Position numbers and translations under genes: made by a program
Shown here: positions 31,240 through 41,633 of the stretch, piece after piece
Numbering within the stretch: the stretch's first letter is position 1
Layout: every line of letters begins with the position of its first letter
Assembly: GCA_963970005.1 (NCBI GenBank)
Contig: CAXAMN010022851.1
Location: 266,414-330,413, forward strand
Source of the DNA: Durusdinium trenchii
Lineage: Eukaryota; Sar; Dinophyceae; Suessiales; Symbiodiniaceae
DNA length: 64,000 nt
Direction: 5' to 3'
Notes under the pieces: model-generated
Database searches by the model: none
Told to the model about the DNA's origin: nothing
The model's input: the letters and a program-made list of their open reading frames with translations, nothing else

Positions 31240-32060
31240 CCAAGGAAAGATTAAACAAATACTTTATATCCAGAAACACTGGCCACCTGCATTGCAAGCA
31301 GGCTTGCACGACAACCAGGCGCCTTCCTAACACGTGTGCTGGCTGCAATGCGCAATGTGTTTGTGGTGTACTTCGCTTGCGCTTCGCACGGTTAGTCGTA
31401 GAGCAATGGTATGCGTATGTCGTGCCTACTGCTGACAAACTGCGAGTTGCAGCAGTCGCACATGTTTTTTTTTTTTTTTTAAAACGCGCACTCTGCACAC
31501 CGCATCAAGCTACAAAATGTCTTGGGATGTCTTGGGCCTCTTTCCGGAAGCTGCGACCCAGTATGACGGTGTGAATTTGCAGCGGGGGTGGGCATGCTGG
31601 GGCCCTCGCTTTAACAGAGTAAGAACAACTCCCTCTTTGGGGAAAATGATGGAACATGGTAGGCTGAAAAAGTGACCCTTCAAACACGGAACTTCTTGAC
31701 ATTAACTCATATGTTTCAAGCCAACGAGTAGCACAGTGCTGAGAAAACAGCAGAGGATGTGGGCGTTTGTTCCTCCGCCTTTTCCTGTCAGCTTTGACAA
31801 AAGTAGGTTGTTGCCAAGCTCACCGTGTGCAAAGATGAATTGGGATTGGGACGAGTGAAGCTACAGGAGTGCTGATCATCACAGCTGCAGGTGTTTCTTT
31901 GAGCTGGTTCAGCAGAATAGCAATCGAATCACTCACGTTAGATAGTCAGCAGTGATGAAGTGATGCTGGTTTCAGTTACAGAGCCGGCGGCAGGCGGTGT
32001 TCACCAGCTAACAAGTACAGAACTCGGAACTCGTGTCACAAAAAAGAGCTGTCAAAGTAT
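31240..32060. other. No supported gene
   Basis: Includes a T-rich run near 31465-31480. Frames are short and lack exon signals. Confidence 0.4.
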
Positions 32061-32067
32061 GTCAAAG

Positions 32068-32301
32068 TCAAAGTGAGTCCATGTATAAACTTGTCCCGCC
32101 TTGGAGAACACAGTCCTTGAATTCATTCTTGGTTGTTAAATCAGGGACTGCAAATTGTTGACGAGTGTGGAGAAGACCCACACCGAGCAACAACAAAGGA
32201 TCACTATAGACTATACATACACTTCCAGGTGTCCTTTGATGCGCTAGGGCATTCACAGAATCTCTTCTAGCGGGCTGGGGGTAGGTGGAAGTTTCAGGCA
32301 T
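32068..32301 (-). CDS. Hypothetical ATG-started ORF
   Basis: Minus-strand ATG at 32301 opens 77 codons with good bias: MPETSTYPQPARRDSVNALA, a hydrophobic patch (DPLLLLGVGLL), then DLTTKNEFKDCVLQGG. It could be a complete small protein. No domain recognised. Confidence 0.4.
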   Translation of the reverse strand: MPETSTYPQPARRDSVNALAHQRTPGSVCIVYSDPLLLLGVGLLHTRQQFAVPDLTTKNEFKDCVLQGGTSLYMDSL

Positions 32302-33188
32302 TGAACCTTGAACCTTGCGCAAACAAGAATTACTCGCATGAGATCTGCCAGTCCTTGACCCCCCATGGGTTGGCCCATGTTTTAAACCTCCCTTTAACCA
32401 CCTAATTAGTTATCGCGTCGGATTTGCTCAGGTTGTGGGAGGACTTCACATGCTTGGTCCCCTTCTTGGAGAGCCTGACTCGAAGACAGGGGCCTTAAGG
32501 GCACATGGTGAGCGGATGGGGTTGGGGTTCCAAGTTCGCCCTAAGGGCTAAGCCTCTAAGCGTGGTGAATCAAGGATGGGTGATTTTCCTCCCCATCAGT
32601 CAGTGAGATGGACCCTGGACACCGATGGCCTGCTTCGTTTGCAGAGAGCCCGTGACTCGCCTCCCGTGACTCAGACCGGAGGCGTGCGATGAGTCCTTCC
32701 CAGACCGGGTAGGGACAGTCAACACCGATGAGTGAGCCACGGGTTTGAAAACCATGCGCGATAGCATCCACGTGCTTGGTCGGAGCGGGGAAGGCCCCCA
32801 ACCTCTGTTCAGAGTGTCTCGAAACGGTTCACCCAAGAGGTCCTTGGCCTTTGAGATGTGCATGTTTTGGACTGGCTGGCCCACACGACAACGTGGGTGA
32901 AGACGAAGAGGGTCAACTTGGCTCGAAGATTGCATGAAGGGTGCTACCTCCGTCAAGCTCCTGTTGTCCTTGGGGTTCTTCAAGCAAGTCCCTAACATAC
33001 ACCTCCCCTGCACTCCAGGGTCAGGGTTGATTTGTTTTCTCACCTGCTCTACTATGTTGAAACCAAGGATACGCCCCTCTCTGAGGGTCCAGCCCCAATG
33101 AACTACGTAAGGGCGGCCATATTAGATTATAATGTAAACAATTATGATTGCATGAAGGCGGAGATAAACATTGGTTGATGAGCTGCGT
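32302..33188. other. No clear gene; long minus-strand open frame
   Basis: A 147-codon minus frame (33043-32600) is open but has no strong codon bias and no motif I recognise. It may be a repeat-derived sequence. Confidence 0.3.
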
Positions 33189-33411
33189 TCATATCCTACC
33201 TTGGTGAGGCTGTTTGGCTGTGAGCACCAGCATGCACCAGCCCCTCGCGCTCCCACGCCCACGGATGCCTGCCAAAAAATGAGGATGACCTTATCCAAGC
33301 TCCGCACCTTGGCTGACCTGGTCCTGCAGCAGCTCGAGGAGGAACGGCAGTTTTTCACGGCTGTGGAAAGACTACTGGACGTATTCACCCCAAAAAGTAT
33401 CCAACAATTCG
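33189..33411 (+). CDS. Exon, coiled-coil-like hypothetical protein
   Basis: Open from about 33172; best acceptors are GATGAG (33188) or GGTGAG (33208). Ends at a GT donor (33412). Contains MTLSKLRTLADLVLQQLEEE then RQFFTAVERLLDVF, an amphipathic helix that could be a coiled coil. Strong codon bias. Probably the same gene as 33836-34015. Confidence 0.55.
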
Positions 33412-33835
33412 GTAGTTGTGGAGATTGTGATCGATTGTGTGACCACCGCTGGAGGGATTTGCAACCAATGTTCCAAATGGATAAGTTTCACTCTCTTCTT
33501 CATGTACCTTAGCAACCCTTAGTACATAGTCGTGCTGACTTTGGGACCCAAAGCATGCCCAACCCGGATTTCTGACACCAACCCTTTGTAACCTGCAATG
33601 ACATTGCAGGCAAGTACCCTTTCTAATCCGCCAAGCATGTACTTTGTAGCTTTAGGACAGTTCGGTGGTTAGGTGCCGTCCTAGTGAGGCTTCGCAATTG
33701 TACCCCTCTAATCAACGACATTGTTGGTTGTCACATTTCTTTGTCAGTGACATGATCCCATTGATTATGTTCAGGAGACGGTGTCAAAAATGCTGACTTC
33801 GTCTTGGATCCTGTGTTCCATTCATCCCTCTCCAG

Positions 33836-34015
33836 GATCTGGCCCTGGAGCCTATAGACATTGACTTCGAGGGGTCTGGTCATTCAGACGCCTGGTGGCA
33901 CGTGGCCGCCGAAGCACGATGCCCACAATTGTCCGACCACAAACTCACATTGATTCATATGGAGTCCGGCCAAAAGTCTATAATCAAAGAATTTAGACAA
34001 AGGGGTCGAAAGTAG
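33836..34015 (+). CDS. Terminal exon, hypothetical
   Basis: Follows CTCTCCAG (33835) and runs to TAG at 34013: DLALEPIDIDFEGSGHSDAW, then an Ala/Cys segment and a basic tail. Very good coding character. A short block at 33775-33809 would connect it to the exon ending at 33411 in phase, but that leaves a 26-nt intron, so the exact structure is open. Confidence 0.55.
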   Translation, partial: DLALEPIDIDFEGSGHSDAWWHVAAEARCPQLSDHKLTLIHMESGQKSIIKEFRQRGRK

Positions 34016-34044
34016 TTTATGATGTTTTTTTTTTCAATTAGATT

Positions 34045-34060
34045 ATGTAGCGGGCCCCCA
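34045..34060 (+). repeat. Direct repeat ATGTAGCGGGCCCCCA, copy 1
   Basis: Identical 16-mer to 34404-34419; together they bracket the last exon of the minus-strand gene. Confidence 0.85.
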
Positions 34061-34142
34061 GCTAAACACACCTACTCTGCAGCTGGGCGCTAGGTTTGCG
34101 GCAGAACGCCGTCAGGTTTTGAAAAGTGGCTGGCTAAAAAAT

Positions 34143-34183
34143 GCGCTAGCCGCGCGCTAGCACTGCGCTAGATCCGCGCTAGC
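34143..34183. repeat. Cluster of GCGCTAG motifs
   Basis: Four GCGCTAG motifs in 41 bp (GCGCTAGCC, GCGCTAGCAC, GCGCTAGATC, GCGCTAGC). It overlaps the end of the minus-strand exon. Confidence 0.8.
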
Positions 34184-34909
34184 AAACATTGCATAACATT
34201 GCCAGACTCCAGCATGGACCCTTCCAAGGCTGACTTGCAACACGTCTTTTGTTTCCAAAATTGCTTGAAAAGGCACATCAGACAGCAATGGTTCAACTTC
34301 CTCGGAGAGCAGCTGACACCTTCCACAATTTGGTGCCAAGACTTGTTTGGTCATTGTTTCCTTGATTAACCAGCTGTGTGTGCGTGTGCCAAAAGTAAAG
34401 AATATGTAGCGGGCCCCCATGTGAACACGACATTCAGCCATTCTTGGAAGAAAACCGTTTGACCAGATCCCATATAGTAAATCTTCCAAGCGTTCCACAC
34501 ATTGCAACCACGAATCTTGCTGACTTTGTCTCACGCTCAACTTCCCTCCTTGTCTTTCCTTTTGCCCTCTCACGTCCAACAACTGCTTGGAACACAAGTT
34601 CATGCAGTTCACGATGTTTTGCCCATCTTGGAGGCTGGCACACCTGTGCTATCCTGCCATTCTTCACATCCATCATCCATTGATATTGTCTTTGGTCAAC
34701 GGGGCGCACCCCGAACGCCCCCAGGCTTCGGCACTCGAGCCCAGCCCGTCGATCGCGGCCTTCTGGGCGGGCGACGACTTGACCGGCTCTGCCTCGCTGT
34801 CGCCCGCCTCGCCGACCTCGCCGGCGGCCTCGGGGTCATTCGCGCCGTGGTCGGCGACACGGCGAAGTCGGGTGGAGGGGAGCAAGGGAATTGGGGTCGT
34901 AGACCACAT
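34157..34909 (-). CDS. Three-exon minus-strand hypothetical gene (34909-34733, 34643-34434, 34373-34157)
   Basis: The first exon is GC-rich and acidic (DPEAAGEVGEAGDSEAEPVK) with a GC donor at 34732. The second follows GCACAG in matching phase 0 and is strongly basic (VVGRERAKGKTRREVERETK). The third follows CACACAG and reads TMTKQVLAPNCGRCQLLSEE with a C-terminal HAGVWQCYAMFAS, stop at 34157. The junction between exons two and three is not resolved. Exon three lies between two direct repeats. The first exon is also open on the + strand. No family recognised. Confidence 0.45.
34404..34419 (+). repeat. Direct repeat ATGTAGCGGGCCCCCA, copy 2
   Basis: Second copy, 359 bp from the first, with ATATG or TTATG preceding in each case. 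Confidence 0.85.
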
Positions 34910-35378
34910 TTAAGACTGAGAACATCTGAGAACTGGAGAGCCTTTTCAAATTAAAAATTGATTTGGAAAGAGTGTGAGGATTGGAAAGGCTACTGTGACC
35001 ATGAAGCCAAAGAGATTCAGGAACCAGAGAAATAGATCTACTATGATCTACTTCCGCAGTGGATTCAACCAACTACAGTTCAAAGGTTGCCTTCAGTACG
35101 GATATGTATTAGTATCTATATATCAATAAATATACAGGCACCCGCTTGTGTAGCCAAACGCTGTTGCTTTTTCAAAAGACATGTTTAACAGCAACCGGCA
35201 GTTTGTACGGGCATTTTGAAAATAAGTCGCTTGACACTGGTGGCCAAGTCTCAGAGCTTTGGAGGCCAATGTTGTAAGGATGCCAATGGAAGCATCGTTA
35301 CTCCCAAGAACATGATTGACACTTACCGGCCCGACCCAACAAACCACCCCACATTTTCAGGCGTGTCGCCACCCTCAG

Positions 35379-35603
35379 GCCCTGAAATCCAACGCCCACC
35401 GAACAACTCAGGAGGGCGAGGACCCCTCTGAGCGGAGGGACTCGGGCGCTTCGGAGGGTGGGGCGGGTGGCACTCGGGCGCCACGGAAGAAGGGCGGCCA
35501 CTTGGACTATGCGAGTCCCGCGCATGGCCACGGGAATCACCCGAAAAAACGGGAGAGGGCGGAGTGTTTTTTGGGGGGGGGCATGCGGTATGAGATGATG
35601 TGA
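35379..35603 (+). CDS. Basic Gly/Lys-rich terminal exon, hypothetical
   Basis: After CCCTCAG (35378) the frame reads EGEDPSERRDSGASEGGAGG then RAPRKKGGHLDYASPAHGHG and a KKRER basic patch before TGA at 35601. Composition suggests a disordered, possibly nuclear or RNA-binding tail. The minus strand is open too (140 codons) but Leu/Pro/Arg-rich as expected of antisense. Confidence 0.4.
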   Translation, partial: ALKSNAHRTTQEGEDPSERRDSGASEGGAGGTRAPRKKGGHLDYASPAHGHGNHPKKRERAECFLGGGMRYEMM

Positions 35604-36303
35604 GGAATGAGTTCTCCCAAGGCTTTGCCAGGGTGAGGCTTGAAGTGGTGCAAATCTTGCAGATTCCTGTGATACCTCAAGACCTGCAAACCCAGCGGAT
35701 CTAGGTTTGTTTTTGTACATGTTTGCTGTTTCACTGGGTTTGACTTTGGTGCGCGAAATGTGAAACCCTAAAGCCTAAAGCTGCTTGAAAATTGAGGCCT
35801 CTTCTTCCTGGCCAAGAAGGGGGCCCTGGAACAAGACAATACCGAAGGAACCACTTGACTCGACCTACTCCGATGACCCCAGTACATTGAAAGATTTTCA
35901 CCAACTGTTGCCAGTCCTTGGGCTGCGACTCCAACCCAAGCATATTAATTTGGATAGGGACTGCTTACAGTAATATTATTGTTGGTACTATATATGTGAA
36001 TATGAACACATTTATATTGACGTGCGGTGTCATTTCAAGCAGTTGACCGATGAAGGGGATGAGCTAGACCACTGATCAGTGGAAGGACATTTGGCAATGC
36101 TGAGGTTTCTCCCAACCAGAGAGATTAATTCAACTCCCTGCTTGGAACATAGATGCACTATGATGCACTACTATCCCTACCAACAGCTCTATGTCAGTCT
36201 CTATGTCTATATATAAATGATATATATATATTTATATAAGTATATTATACATTATTATACAGTATATGTAACAACCAGTTCCCCATCATTCCCTCTATCA
36301 TCA

Positions 36304-36717
36304 ATGAGCTGGTGGTATGAAGCGCTTGCCCTGAGATGTGGATGGCTGGCTGGTCGATCGAGTCGTGTGGAGCTGTTTGGGCGACGCACTGAGCCCTCCT
36401 TTGGCTCCGATCAGATCGGGGCCCTGCTAAGGCAAGAAGAAGACCATGTCCAAGTCCACCAAGAGCCGTGGCGCTGCGAGATCTGCGAGTGGCCTCCTTG
36501 TGGACCTGCTAGTCGGGCGGAATACGAAGACCACAGCTCAGAGCTCCCAAACCTTTTGCGTATAAGTCGCAAAACAAAGGATTCATCACTGAACCCGTCA
36601 TCCTGTGGCAGGCAACCCACTCACTTTTGTGGTGCAGAGAGACATGCATGTTCAGTGCTCAAAAGGTTGCCCTCATCATCACGTGTTCGGGGGTTCCTGA
36701 ACACGGCTTCACACTAG
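36304..36717 (+). CDS. Intact ORF, Cys/His-rich hypothetical protein (137 aa)
   Basis: ATG at 36304 opens 137 codons with strong bias and no need for splicing. Features: acidic and Gln-rich first half (IGALLRQEEDHVQVHQEPWR), then CEICEWPPCGPASRAEYEDH, which spaces Cys and His like a small zinc-binding site, and a second Cys/His cluster (HFCGAERHAC). The C-terminus is Ser/Arg-rich. No family recognised; a zinc-binding role is inference from spacing only. Confidence 0.5.
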   Translation: MSWWYEALALRCGWLAGRSSRVELFGRRTEPSFGSDQIGALLRQEEDHVQVHQEPWRCEICEWPPCGPASRAEYEDHSSELPNLLRISRKTKDSSLNPSSCGRQPTHFCGAERHACSVLKRLPSSSRVRGFLNTASH

Positions 36718-36788
36718 ACCGCACAACAGCTATAGATTATGCAACAAGATGAGAGCTAGCATTTGGATCTAAGTAGAAGCTGCTTGGT

Positions 36789-37160
36789 GACATGAGCATT
36801 GTTCGTTGGATCAGATGCTTGATGCTTCACCCGAAGCCTTGTATGTCACGGGTGGATCCATCCGTCACGGTATGTCACCGGGAGGTCGCAGGGGTTCACC
36901 ACTTGCTGCTCCGGTCGTGTGATGGTCACTGGATGGAGCCGTCGAATGGACAACACGTGCTGCTTCCGACCTGCAAGGGCAATGTAGTTGCAGGGTTTCG
37001 GGGTGTCGTCCATCAGGTTGACAACAGGAAGTTGATGGATCCCCCATGCGATTATGGGAAAAACACATCCCGTCCCCAATTCAATTATTGGAACTTTGTC
37101 ACGGAAGCCTTTCTACCACCCCTATCGGGCCCAATGGGGGCCAGTGAATTGGGTGGTTAA
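36789..37160 (+). CDS. Open frame of uncertain coding status
   Basis: ATG at 36792 opens 122 codons in one frame, but codon bias is moderate and a second + frame is similarly open. Near the end the frame passes a Pro/Gly-rich segment and stops at 37158. It may be one exon plus read-through. Confidence 0.25.
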   Translation, partial: DMSIVRWIRCLMLHPKPCMSRVDPSVTVCHREVAGVHHLLLRSCDGHWMEPSNGQHVLLPTCKGNVVAGFRGVVHQVDNRKLMDPPCDYGKNTSRPQFNYWNFVTEAFLPPLSGPMGASELGG

Positions 37161-37675
37161 AGATGGTGAGAATGACCCTCTGGAGACATGCCCCGGCCTG
37201 CCGTCATGCAAACGAAGTATCTTAATATAATATATTGTATTATATTATGTTATGTTATATTATATTATATTATTATGCTATATTATATTTTAATGTTATA
37301 TTACATTATACTATATATATATATATCTCTCGCCGATGCTTCACTGCTTCATGAGTTGTCCAGCAAAACCTGGCACCACCAAGGAGTGTCGGAGGGAAGA
37401 AGTGAGGACAGCCAGACAAGTATTGGCCACAGAGCGGCAGAGTCAGCTGCTGTGGATCATGGGAGCAGTGACCAAAGAAAGAGATACCTGTGGCCTGTGG
37501 CACCATATCCATGGAGGATGTTGATGGATTTAGGAGATAGATTTGAACATGGACGATTCAGGCATGCGATTTAGATCGACTTGGTATGTTGTCACTTGCA
37601 TGGGGGTGAGAACAGCCAGGGCTGACTTCTGAGTCCAAAGCATCCTAGAGAATTTGATGAGTGTTTGCAAGTGGA

Positions 37676-38277
37676 TTATATGGTATGTTGGTCATTGACG
37701 CAGGCCACTTCGAGTGGTTTCGTCATTATCCATCCGCATCCTTTCCCGCTTGGATCTCGTTGGTCCTTCACCAAACATATGGGGTCACTGGTCCTTGAGA
37801 AGAGCCTCTGCCGTCGACGCAGTTTGTACATATCGAGCTGGCCTGGGAGGTCGTGGCAACTCATGCCGCAGCACCTGCCGCAACTCGGGACCGACGGCAG
37901 CGAGCCACGACGAGCATCACTGAGCCAAAACGACTCGGTGAGATCTTGAAAGCGCCTGGGAAAAGAAGTGGTGTTGGGTACGGCGGTAGAAACTCTAAGA
38001 AACGGCCCTGGAGTCGAACTGGCTGTGGCAACAGCCTCTTTGATATGCACTGGACAAGGAGGCAGTGGTTTGGATGAGAGGGTTTACTATTTAATAACTC
38101 ATTTTACCTCACACTTCAACTGGATTTCTTGGCACGGCCTCTTTTCCATTTCCACCAAGCAGCTGAAGTGACCGCACCGCCCCCTTGAGGTTTGGGTGCT
38201 TTCAAGTTCGCGGCTACCAAGGGGGATCAGGTACAAAACAGCAGCCGCTGGGAATGCGGAGCTTGGGGCGAACTGTC
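37676..38277 (-). CDS. Two-exon minus-strand hypothetical gene (38277-38108, 38035-37676)
   Basis: Exon 1 follows CGCACAG and reads SSAFPAAAVLYLIPLGSREL then GHFSCLVEMEKRPCQEIQLK, ending at a GT donor (gtaaaa). The 72-nt intron ends AAGAG and exon 2 continues in phase 0 with 119 codons: FPRRFQDLTESFWLSDARRG, a Cys cluster (CGRCCGMSC), a basic stretch and GCGWIMTKPLEVACVN, stop at 37676. Phase, donor and bias agree. Overlapping + frames are shadows. No family recognised; the Cys cluster could bind metal or form disulfides. Confidence 0.55.
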
Positions 38278-38735
38278 CTGTGCGAACTGTCCTGTGGGAA
38301 CTGTGATGACCTTTTCGGGACACGGATGTGGCCCTATATGTTTAGGAGGCAGGTGACCTTCTGCAAGTCGAAACTCAAGCAGTTTGGCAGCAACGGGCTC
38401 CAATCAACATGTATACCATGGTCAGCGTTCAAGAAGAACCATAGAAGAACAATTCCATTTTAAAATCATTTGATCTGAAGAAAAGGAGGGCCTCTCTCCA
38501 CCCCTCAACTTTATTTGTTCCAGGGTCTGCTATAGGTACGAGAGTGCCATGAGAGGTGGATTTGTCGCCATTTCATTCTTTTGGACGAACTGAATTGGCT
38601 TGCTGGCTGCTTCTCATTTTTGCACTTCTATACGTATGCCTCGTGTGTTTGGCTGAGCCGCTCGTCCCTTTCGTTTTAAGACGGTCACTCTAGACTTTCT
38701 CTGGCACATGCCATCCACATGTTGGACGTCGGTCG

Positions 38736-38945
38736 TTGGATCGGTTTCTGGTCGGACCGATCTCGTGGATCGATCCACGGCGGTCGGGCTCACGGACGAC
38801 GGAAGAAGGCAGCTGGACTCATCGTTGCCCCGGGAGGAAGACCAAACCATGGACCACGGATGACCCCGGAAATGCATGGACGCTACGATTCAACAAGAAC
38901 ATGAGATCCGGTCAATCCTGGAGAATCCGGGATGCGGCTCCTTAG
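38736..38945 (+). CDS. Coding-like block, hypothetical
   Basis: The + frame reads FLVGPISWIDPRRSGSRTTE and then TKPWTTDDPGNAWTLRFNKN to a stop at 38943, with strong bias. A minus-strand frame at 39200-38883 (TFEDLDFPVLSRPHGARGSF) overlaps its end and is also good. The two may be separate convergent fragments. No domain recognised. Confidence 0.35.
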   Translation: MDRFLVGPISWIDPRRSGSRTTEEGSWTHRCPGRKTKPWTTDDPGNAWTLRFNKNMRSGQSWRIRDAAP

Positions 38946-39200
38946 ACAGGGGTCGGGGTTTCCCGGTGGCCGTTTCCTGTCGCGTTCGATCGCGCTCGGG
39001 ATGACCGTTGGCCAGGTCTGGCGTACTTGGCCAAAGCTGCCTCGAGCGCCATGGGGACGAGACAGGACTGGAAAGTCAAGGTCTTCAAATGTCGGTCTGT
39101 CGGAGGGTACCCAAGTCCCGCTCTTTTTTCTTTTGGCCGGTTCTCTTTTGTGGTTCAATATCGGCTCGATGGTGGATGTATATGCATCACATTGATGCAC
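38883..39200 (-). CDS. Coding-like minus-strand block, hypothetical
   Basis: A 105-codon minus frame, best between about 39150 and 38883: a basic start (KREPAKRKKSGTWVPSDRP), then a Pro/Arg-rich part and stop at 38883. The + strand is open over the same bases. No splice sites are compelling. Confidence 0.3.
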   Translation of the reverse strand: MHQCDAYTSTIEPILNHKREPAKRKKSGTWVPSDRPTFEDLDFPVLSRPHGARGSFGQVRQTWPTVIPSAIERDRKRPPGNPDPCLRSRIPDSPGLTGSHVLVES

Positions 39201-39611
39201 GTCTGTTTCACCACGGGTGTTTGTGCCGTGAACCTGTGGGACTCTTCGGGATTCCTGCGATGCACCCTAGGGTGAGCATGGGTGAAGGTGTGATAGCCTT
39301 GAAGAAATATAGAGGATACAAGTGCGCGGCCTCTTCTCGCTGGGACTTGCGATTTGATTTACTGAATAACTATTATAGCTTACGTTAACCTTGCATCTAC
39401 TCCTCATTCGAACAGAGATCAATGTGCATTGCATGCCGGCCTCACCAACGGCTGCAACCTGTGTGCAGCCTGGGCAAATCACCACCAACCAAGATGCACT
39501 CCACTCCTATATCTAAACTCCCTTTCCTTGTTTTCTGTCAACTTGTACCTATTTCATCCTATTTCTATGTCTTTGTCCCCGCGATATCGTATCCCAATTC
39601 TCCCAGCCTCC

Positions 39612-39833
39612 ATGACACATGCGCAAAAAAGCGCCGGGACCACCGCGCGTTCACCGGTGGAGGAGAAGGTGAAGGACTGGTGGATCCATCCACGCATCGA
39701 GCGCCACCGCTCGGTGTCACCGGTGTCGGTCGTTGTGCTTGGCCCGAGTCGAGCGAGCAAAACCCAGTCGAAGCGTTGGTTGGACATGGCAGGGACACCA
39801 CAGAGATCACACGTCCTCAGCCTCCCAGTATAA
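39612..39833 (+). CDS. Hypothetical ATG-started ORF with Walker-A-like sequence
   Basis: ATG at 39612, six bases after CTCCCAG, opens 73 codons: EEKVKDWWIHPRIERHRSVS and then VSVVVLGPSRASKT. The hydrophobic strand followed by GPSRASKT resembles a P-loop (GxxxxGK[ST]) with Ser in place of the last Gly. Strong codon bias. No further NTPase motifs are visible, so the resemblance may be chance. It could be a first exon. Confidence 0.4.
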   Translation: MTHAQKSAGTTARSPVEEKVKDWWIHPRIERHRSVSPVSVVVLGPSRASKTQSKRWLDMAGTPQRSHVLSLPV

Positions 39834-40431
39834 TTATGCCAGAGTCTTTATCTTCATCTTTCCAAGAGCAAGGCCAGCTGACTTGAAGAAATCAAGGAGG
39901 GGTAGAGGGCCGATGTACACGAAAGCAAGGATCCCCCAGATCGAGCATTGGCCACATGCCTTGCGTCCGCCGAAACAGCCGTTCAAGTATACTACCCCAA
40001 AGACCCAGTACCATCCACCATCCCGGTGCAAATCGCAATAACCCAGCCCTCCACACCAAAGACATGGAAGGTTTCTAAGCCATCTCGAAAAGCATGAACT
40101 TGCCACCAAAAAACGTCAAGCCTCCTGCCCCACACCCTTCCTGATCTCCAGCTCCCCACCCCTGCGGCCGCCTGCGGCCCGCAGCGCAGCTGAGGTTCTC
40201 TGCACCGGTGAGTCGCATCGGCGTGAGGCTCCAAGACATGACCAGCGGCGAGCTGCGCGGCGGCCCGGTGAGCCGCGTGAGGCCGCGTGCGCGGTCCGGT
40301 GCGGCTTCGCGGCTTTTGATTTGGAAGACGTGGGAGGAGGTGTGGCGGGCCAGCCAGCGGGCAAAGCATGCGAAAAGGAATCCAGTGGCGGGCCAGTCAG
40401 CTCCGCAAAAGAACCAGGAGATGTAGGTCGA
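39834..40431 (-). CDS. Two-exon minus-strand membrane protein, partial (40431-40206, 40048-39834)
   Basis: Exon 1 after GCGAAAAG reads YISWFFCGADWPATGFLFAC then FARWLARHTSS and a basic, Arg-rich part. It ends at a GT donor (40205) with one extra base. Exon 2 follows GTGGAG and completes the codon: GGWYWVFGVVYLNGCFGG, ACGQCSIWGILAFVYIGPLP, then a short basic tail and stop at 39834. Third positions are mostly C. At least two hydrophobic segments suggest a membrane protein. More exons probably lie upstream of 40431. Overlapping + frames are less convincing. Confidence 0.5.
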
Positions 40432-40439
40432 CTTTTCGC

Positions 40440-41080
40440 ACAGGATAAAACATGATAAAACCACGCACCATCGAAAATGAGTCTCAAGTTGAAATGGAAG
40501 GACCTTTCAATCACCGCGATCCCCGGATCAATCCGTTTGGGACAGAATATTCCAGCATGAGCCATGAGCTTTATTCAAGGCTTTCGAGCCTTGACGAGTG
40601 AGTTGCTGCATTTGACCACTCAGGCGGTGGGACGCCATCTACGACCTGGGGAAGGTGCGGAGTGCGGTGCAAGGACCCGACGCTGCGGCATCTTCAGCTT
40701 CAGAAAACGATAAAACTTGTCAAAAAGCAGCATTGTTCAGTTTTGCTATGTATATTTCATGTTGTCGTCCATGATTTGGGGGGCCCTGATATTTCTTGGA
40801 CAGGGATGCCAAAAGGTTATGAGTTTGGGCTCGTTCACACGCTCCAAAAACCAGTGGCATCCTTCCACCCAATTTTGCAAAGCCCCAAACTTTTCAATCC
40901 CTTTACTGACCTCCGAATGACCAGAGGAGAACAGCTGTTGATTGACGCTGTAGAGCCCCCATATGGCAATATGGAGATGATTGGAGATGTTTTACCAGCC
41001 ACGTTATCTTATTCGGACGTATTTCGGACGTATCGGTAAACATATGTATCTTTGTACGATTTTGTACATATATATTTTGC
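40440..41080. other. Weakly coding or non-coding
   Basis: A 125-codon + frame (40662-41039) is open but lacks third-position bias. A minus frame at 40565-40440 (IDPGIAVIERSFHFNLRLIF) may be an upstream exon of the membrane gene. Confidence 0.3.
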
Positions 41081-41233
41081 ATGTTTGTTTCGCACGAGGA
41101 GGCCGGAGAATATGTAGCTCAAAGCGGTGGCAAGCCTCCGCCACTCCGCCCACGTTTTTGGGAATTTCCAGCTCATCCTTTGGGCGACAAGGGAGTCAAT
41201 GCAAGCGAAGCATTGGCAACAGGCACATGTTAA
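41081..41233 (+). CDS. Small ATG-started ORF (50 aa), hypothetical
   Basis: ATG at 41081 opens HEEAGEYVAQSGGKPPPLRP, then FWEFPAHPLGDKGVNASEAL and TAA at 41231. Strong codon bias within an otherwise AT-rich surround. It could be a complete short protein or an exon. Confidence 0.45.
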   Translation: MFVSHEEAGEYVAQSGGKPPPLRPRFWEFPAHPLGDKGVNASEALATGTC

Positions 41234-41633
41234 GCAATGTTAAGCATAGTTACATACTTACTATAGCTTTATCATATACAATCCACCAACATATTCACAC
41301 ATACACACATTACACCATAATATACTTGCCTATGCCAGCGCAAGGTGCATAAGAGAACAAGCAAAATACTAAGCCCAATGATGATCTACCATGATCTACC
41401 CACACCCAGTTAGTTATAGTTAGTTGACAAAGAGATGGATTCTAGATTGACCTTGCCCAACTGGTTTGACTTGGTGGAGCAGATCTAGTTCGTCATGTGT
41501 GTGGAACCTACTCAATATTTGATGGCTAGTTCGTTGTCCCACGGAAATTGCCTATCCATGGCCAGTTGCATGCTAATACTCTCAGGCATTATACGGACTT
41601 TCCTGGAGAGGGCAACTCAGGAGCCCCAGCGTG

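Noticed and set aside
36450-36560. A frame reading SKSTKSRGARSASGLLVDL looked like a histone H2A N-terminus
   Set aside because: Only two short blocks match, the histone fold is absent, and the overlapping frame from 36304 has better codon bias over a longer span.
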